From Abyssibacter sp036156195 (GTDB taxonomy: Bacteria; Pseudomonadota; Gammaproteobacteria; Nevskiales; OUC007): a DNA stretch of 64,000 nt. How positions within the stretch are numbered: position 1 is the stretch's first letter; each line of letters opens with the position of its first letter. Positions 60,068 through 64,000 of this stretch are shown one piece after another. The stretch is taken from NCBI GenBank assembly GCA_036156195.1, contig JAYZUZ010000008.1:62001-126000 (forward strand), written 5' to 3'. A program made the translations under genes and the position numbers. Below the pieces are notes generated by a model that made no database searches, was not told the origin of the DNA, and saw nothing but the letters and a program-made list of their open reading frames with translations.

Positions 60068-61293
60068 TCCGCGTCGTCCTGCTGGTCCTGTTGTGCCTGC
60101 CGGGGTTGGCCCGGGCCGGCATCGTGTTCACGCCACATCTGTCGGAGTACGCCATCCAGGCATCTGCGCCGTATTCTGAATTCACCTTTATCTCGACCGA
60201 GATCGAGGCCATTTACGACAAGCATGGCAACGAGGTGGAGCTGGGCACGCCCTTCGTGCCCGCGGGTGACTCAACCGACGCGGTGCTGGCCCTCTATAAA
60301 TACCTGTGGGTCGGCAACATCTTCCGCGATACCCAGGTGCCGATCCTCAATACACGCAAACAGTTTTGTCGCGGCATCATCGGCCTGGGGTACCAGCAGA
60401 ACACCGGTGCCATTGCCGAACGCACGCGGCTGTTCGGCATCCGGCCCGGCTCCAACGGGCTGTCCGATTTCTACGGGCTGTGCGGCGTGTACGGGCACGA
60501 GCATCGCTGGGGTCCGATGAAGTGGAACGGCCTGTTTGCCACCACTGTCAAGGCGCCCATCGGCAGCTATGACGAAGACGCTGCGCTGAATATCGGCACC
60601 GGCTATTGGACGGTCATCCCGCAGCTGGCCTGGCATGCCGAACTATTCGGCCGGCTCTACATCGACGGTACCTTCGCCTACCAGATCAATGGCGATAATC
60701 CGAATCCGTCCTTCGGCGGGCTGACACCGACGCGGCCTGCAGACGTGCGCAACTTCGAGATGAACTTTGCCTGGAAGTTCTCGGAGCACTGGTTTGCCGA
60801 TATCGGGTACTCGTACCGGGAATCGGTGGGCCCCAATCGTTACGACAAGCTCACCGTGAACTTCAAGGATCAGCCGCTGGCCCCGGATACGGCCTGTGCC
60901 AACACCAACGCCGGCACCAGTGTGCTGGGCATGATCGGGATTGATCCGCTGATCACACCGGAAATCTGCAACAGCCCGGCCTTGGATCAGTTCTATCTGG
61001 AACCTCGGCCTGGTCCTTATGAGGATCGCGGCATCCGGGGCCGGCTGGCCACGCTGGGCGTGTACTACATCTATCGCACGTCGTCGGTGTTGCAGGCTCG
61101 GGTGGCGATGCCTGTGGGCGGTCGGGGCGGCCAGTTCACAGCGACCTACGACGTGTGTACGCAGCCGGACTGTGGGCCGGGGAACTCAGTCTCCACAGTG
61201 GATACCGAGTTATTCGCCGTCCAGGAAGCCGGTGCGGTCTCGGCATCACCCTACTTCGAATTCCGTTTCGTCCACCTGTTCTGGGCGCCATGA
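60064..61293 (+). CDS. Outer-membrane protein, barrel type, copy 2
   Basis: 409 aa. Signal peptide MIRVVLLVLLCLPGLARAG. The body shows repeated aromatic beta-strands (FEMNFAWKFSEHWFADIGYSY, YTIYRTSSVLQARVAMPVGGRGGQF) and a terminal strand YFEFRFVHLF, typical of outer-membrane barrels. Two pairs of cysteines are predicted in loops. It resembles the pfam13557-like transporter family. No close similarity to copy 1 was recognised beyond size and fold style. Coupled on both sides by ATGA. Confidence 0.78.
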   Translation: MIRVVLLVLLCLPGLARAGIVFTPHLSEYAIQASAPYSEFTFISTEIEAIYDKHGNEVELGTPFVPAGDSTDAVLALYKYLWVGNIFRDTQVPILNTRKQFCRGIIGLGYQQNTGAIAERTRLFGIRPGSNGLSDFYGLCGVYGHEHRWGPMKWNGLFATTVKAPIGSYDEDAALNIGTGYWTVIPQLAWHAELFGRLYIDGTFAYQINGDNPNPSFGGLTPTRPADVRNFEMNFAWKFSEHWFADIGYSYRESVGPNRYDKLTVNFKDQPLAPDTACANTNAGTSVLGMIGIDPLITPEICNSPALDQFYLEPRPGPYEDRGIRGRLATLGVYYIYRTSSVLQARVAMPVGGRGGQFTATYDVCTQPDCGPGNSVSTVDTELFAVQEAGAVSASPYFEFRFVHLFWAP

Positions 61294-61304
61294 GGGGGCG
61301 GGTC

Positions 61305-62744
61305 ATGAGGCTTGATCGACGACTGGTCGCGGCGGCGGCCGTGCTGCTACTGGCCGCCTGCGCGCCGCGGGAAGGGCTCTTTCCTGCACTGGGTCTGGAT
61401 GCGCCGAAGCTGGACTTGCTGCCGGCCGACTTTGAGTCGCCCCGCTCCTACGAAACGGAGCAGCCCATGCCGGGATTCGGCGGGGGCGGCGGTGGGGTTC
61501 ATCGGGTTCCGGTGATCTGGATCCACGGCAACACGGTGTCCGCCACGTTCTGGCTGCCGGCGCGGCAATACTTCCTGGAGCAGGGCTACACCCAGGACGA
61601 GACCTGGGCCTTGTCCTACGGCTGGGATAACCCACGGTATTTCGATTCGGCCGACCTGTCGGTGCCCAGCGTGGACCGCATCGTCAATGCGGTGACGAAT
61701 TACCTGACCCAACTGACGGGAGAGCCCGTGCAGCAGGTGGATGTCATCGGCCATTCACTGGGGGTGACGCTGGTTCGCCAGTGGATGAAGCAGACGAACA
61801 GCTACCACCGCGTGCGTCACTTCATTGGTGTCGCCGGTGCCAACGACGGGGTCTGGACGGCGTGGAACGACACCCGGGGCCAGCAGCGGGGCGTATCCTG
61901 GGAGTTGTTTCCGGACAGCCCCTGGCTTAAGCAGTTGAGTGCAGGCGGCGAAACCCCGGGACCGACGCGGTACATGATGTTGTACGACGGGTCGGGATGG
62001 GGTGACGTATTGTTCCCCACACCGCTGGAGGACAGCGGGGCGCTCAAGGGCGCGAACAATGTCGCGTTCAACCGCGAGCATGGGACCTATCTGGATCACC
62101 TGGAGCTACCTCGGGTCCCCGAAACCATGGCGGTGATGCTGGACTGGGTGGCCGAGTCGCCCGTTCCGGAGGATGGCGCTCGCAGGCCGGTGATGCGTCA
62201 GACCGGGCGCTTGTTAACCGCCAGCCAACCCGGCGCGCTGATTCATTGCACCGATGATGGGTCCCAGCCGGACCGACAGACCCCGGGCACCGAGCGCCTG
62301 CTCATGACCGTGGGTCCGGTGTATAGCTGCTATCCGCAGCACCCGGAGACGCACCTGGCCGGGCCCATCGAACGCTTTGCCTGGGCGGGGGAGCAGGCCC
62401 CGGCCCGTGAGGCGCCGAGCCTGCAGATCGAGCCGGCCGGAGGAGTCTTCGAGCACCCCGTCCAAGTCACGCTGAGCAGTGACGATCCAGATGCCTTCAT
62501 TGTCTACAACACCAGTGGCACCCCGATCGAGACGGGTTCGCCGCTTTATCGCGAGCCGGTCTACGTGGCGGGCCCGGTGCGGTTCACGGCCATGGCTGTG
62601 GGCCCGGATGGACAGCGCTCCGACCCGGTGACGGTGGAGTTCGATATCAGTCTGGAGCTGGTCGAGGCCCGACACACGCTACAGCGGCAGTTCATTCCTG
62701 AGACGCCGGTGAACTACGCCGGTGATCGCAAGAAGGGGCGTTAG
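61305..62744 (+). CDS. Lipase/alpha-beta hydrolase lipoprotein with chitobiase-like C-terminal domain
   Basis: About 479 aa from ATG 61305; GAGGGGGCGGG precedes it, and ATG 61290 overlaps the previous stop (ATGA). Lipobox LAAC predicts lipid anchoring. Lipase domain: VPVIWIHGNTVSATFW (oxyanion), nucleophile elbow GHSLGVTLVRQW, candidate acid and His around FNREHGTYLDHLELP. The C-terminal part (about 400-470) fits the chitobiase/hexosaminidase C-terminal domain: EHPVQVTLSSDDPDAFIVYNTSGTP. A preceding similar but weaker module covers TASQPGALIHCTDDG. Likely cell-surface esterase acting on an external polymer or lipid. Confidence 0.82.
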   Translation: MRLDRRLVAAAAVLLLAACAPREGLFPALGLDAPKLDLLPADFESPRSYETEQPMPGFGGGGGGVHRVPVIWIHGNTVSATFWLPARQYFLEQGYTQDETWALSYGWDNPRYFDSADLSVPSVDRIVNAVTNYLTQLTGEPVQQVDVIGHSLGVTLVRQWMKQTNSYHRVRHFIGVAGANDGVWTAWNDTRGQQRGVSWELFPDSPWLKQLSAGGETPGPTRYMMLYDGSGWGDVLFPTPLEDSGALKGANNVAFNREHGTYLDHLELPRVPETMAVMLDWVAESPVPEDGARRPVMRQTGRLLTASQPGALIHCTDDGSQPDRQTPGTERLLMTVGPVYSCYPQHPETHLAGPIERFAWAGEQAPAREAPSLQIEPAGGVFEHPVQVTLSSDDPDAFIVYNTSGTPIETGSPLYREPVYVAGPVRFTAMAVGPDGQRSDPVTVEFDISLELVEARHTLQRQFIPETPVNYAGDRKKGR

Positions 62745-62748
62745 ACGC

Positions 62749-63156
62749 ATGTCGGACAACACGCCACTCGCGCTGGGTTTGCTGGTCTCACTGGTGGCTG
62801 CGGGCATCAGTATGTGGCTGGGGCTGAGCCTGGTCTTCGCCTGGTCCTGCAGTCTGGCGATGTTGCTGGTGATTGCCATGGGCGCCCGGCGACGAGGGTC
62901 CCTGGGCCCGTTCCGGCCCTGGCTGGTGGCCGCACTGGTGGTTTGGTTGTTGGCGTTTGCGCTGATGCATGCGGCGAGCTCGGATAGCGCTCGCCTGCTG
63001 CTGGGTCTGCCCCCGGCCACCGCTGCGGCGGTTTACCTGCTCTGGCCGGCGCCGCTACTGCTGGTCACCCTGCCCTATGCGCTGCATTTTGATCGCCATG
63101 TGCTGGACGATGCCGCCTGGGACTCCATCCGCCCCTACCTCCGGGATCGCTCCTGA
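62749..63156 (+). CDS. Small membrane protein preceding the symporter
   Basis: 135 aa from ATG 62749, four bases after the lipase stop. Four hydrophobic helices, ending in a short cytoplasmic-like tail (HFDRHVLDDAAWDSIRPYLRD). No recognised domain. The arrangement, a small membrane protein immediately before an SSS transporter, resembles yjcH (DUF485)-actP and DUF997-panF pairs, so it may be a transporter accessory subunit. Its stop overlaps the symporter start (TGATG). Confidence 0.72.
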   Translation: MSDNTPLALGLLVSLVAAGISMWLGLSLVFAWSCSLAMLLVIAMGARRRGSLGPFRPWLVAALVVWLLAFALMHAASSDSARLLLGLPPATAAAVYLLWPAPLLLVTLPYALHFDRHVLDDAAWDSIRPYLRDRS

Positions 63157-64000
63157 TGAATGCCACCATCATTGTCGTGGCGGCGATCTACTTTGTCGGG
63201 ATGATCGCCATCGGGCTGTGGGCGGCGGCACGCACCCGCACCTCGGCGGATTATTTTGTTGCCGGCAAGGGTGTGGGGATGTGGGCCATTGCCCTGGCCA
63301 CCATGTCATCGGCCATGAGCGGGTTCCTGTTCATCGGCGGGCCGGGTATTCACCACCAGTTCGGTTTCGGCACGCTGATGCTGACCTTTCCAGCAGCGGC
63401 CTCATTTGCCATCGCCTGGTACCTGCTGGGCAAGCGGATGCGCCTGCTGGCTGCCGTCCGCCCGATGATGACCGTACCGGACGCCATCCATGCGCGATAC
63501 GACTCCAATCTGGCCCGCGGGCTGGCGGCCGTCGCCATCCTGCTGGGCGTGATTGGCTACCTGGCCACCCAGACGCTGGCCATGGGCGTGATCATGGCGC
63601 GCATCTTCGATCTGGCGGTCTGGCAGGGTGTGGTGCTGGGCGTGGCCATCGTGGCGGTGTACGCGACGGCGGGCGGCATGATTGCCGGCATTTACACGGA
63701 CGTGGCCCAGGGCGGGATCATGCTCGTGGCGGCCCTGATCACCTTCGTGCTGGCGCTGGAAACGGGCGGCGGCATGGGCAACATGATCCAGACCATAGGC
63801 GCCAGTGACCCCGACTGGGTATCGCCGTGGGGCACACTGGGTCCTGGCATCGTCATCGGCTGGTACTTCGTGTTTGCGCTGGGCATCCTCGGCCAGCCCC
63901 AGGTCGCCCACAAGTTCTACATGATCCGCGAGCCCAAGCGGATGAAATGGGGCGCGGTGGTGGCCGCGGCGGCGGCGATGGTGACCAGCCTGGTTTGGCT
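63156..64000 (+). CDS. Sodium:solute symporter (SSS family), 3' truncated by window edge
   Basis: 281 residues visible, start ATG 63156. About eight transmembrane segments. The N-terminus reads IYFVGMIAIGLWAAARTR and SADYFVAGKGVGMWAIALAT, then SGFLFIGGPGIHHQFGFG and TAGGMIAGIYTDVAQGGIM, the family pattern. The C-terminal half is outside the window. The operon and small partner protein suggest uptake of an organic acid, but substrate is open. Last visible gene of the operon starting at 55776. Confidence 0.9.
   Translation, partial: MNATIIVVAAIYFVGMIAIGLWAAARTRTSADYFVAGKGVGMWAIALATMSSAMSGFLFIGGPGIHHQFGFGTLMLTFPAAASFAIAWYLLGKRMRLLAAVRPMMTVPDAIHARYDSNLARGLAAVAILLGVIGYLATQTLAMGVIMARIFDLAVWQGVVLGVAIVAVYATAGGMIAGIYTDVAQGGIMLVAALITFVLALETGGGMGNMIQTIGASDPDWVSPWGTLGPGIVIGWYFVFALGILGQPQVAHKFYMIREPKRMKWGAVVAAAAAMVTSLVW

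Noticed and set aside
62969..63808. 279-aa plus-strand frame with cysteine- and histidine-rich sequence near the right edge
   Set aside because: Frame-shifted shadow of the small membrane protein and symporter genes, whose hydrophobic segments and SSS motifs are clear.

Overview
The window is a 64 kb, GC-rich (roughly 60-65% by eye) chromosomal segment of a Gram-negative, very probably gammaproteobacterial, organism. The evidence is lipobox lipoproteins, outer-membrane beta-barrels, an ISL3 transposon, clsB next to its E. coli partner ybhP, and a mixture of heterotrophic and lipid-handling genes. A marine or hydrocarbon-associated lineage such as Nevskiales/Salinisphaerales is a guess, not shown by the sequence. 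No rRNA, tRNA, CRISPR array or prophage was seen.

Layout. 1-11 kb: an FtsX-type permease entering from the left edge, a PAS histidine kinase, malate dehydrogenase, a CorA-type cation channel, DUF924, then a leftward block (beta-barrel protein, ATP-grasp, LysE exporter, YbaY/MliC-like lipoprotein, glpK). 11-25 kb: DUF547, hemB-aroE, a cupin, a diguanylate cyclase, a haloalkane dehalogenase, a tandem pair of leucine-rich lipoproteins, thioesterase-panE, pyruvate kinase, two alpha/beta hydrolases and an APS-type cysH. 25-30 kb: two tandem ~806-aa penicillin-acylase-like lipoproteins.

30.18-34.51 kb is the most unusual segment. It is an ISL3-family transposon with recognisable terminal inverted repeats and an AT-rich target sequence. 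It carries a complete MmeI-like (Type IIL) single-chain restriction-modification enzyme as a passenger. The enzyme keeps a D-x9-E-x-K nuclease motif and the methyltransferase motifs, and its stop overlaps the transposase start (GTGA). Three TIR-like repeats, two of them palindromic, lie in front of the enzyme gene.

35-55 kb: small envelope proteins (beta-barrel, BON), a TetR/MMPL/LolA-like/thioesterase block with a palindromic operator, a TSUP transporter, a patatin-like phospholipase, the ybhP-clsB-PGPGW operon, a lipocalin, TVP38, a sodium symporter, GST, pdxH, a CHASE-GGDEF cyclase, an acuI-like reductase, an EF-hand protein and phaB.

55.6-64 kb: one apparently continuous rightward operon in which almost every gene overlaps or abuts the next: TetR, KAS III-like enzyme with an altered active site, acyl-CoA ligase, two outer-membrane proteins, a lipase lipoprotein with a chitobiase-like C-terminal domain, a small membrane protein and a sodium/solute symporter cut by the window edge. 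A promoter and an 8-8-8 inverted repeat stand in front. The gene set reads as an envelope-to-cytoplasm system that hydrolyses, imports and activates an ester or acid substrate; this is inference.
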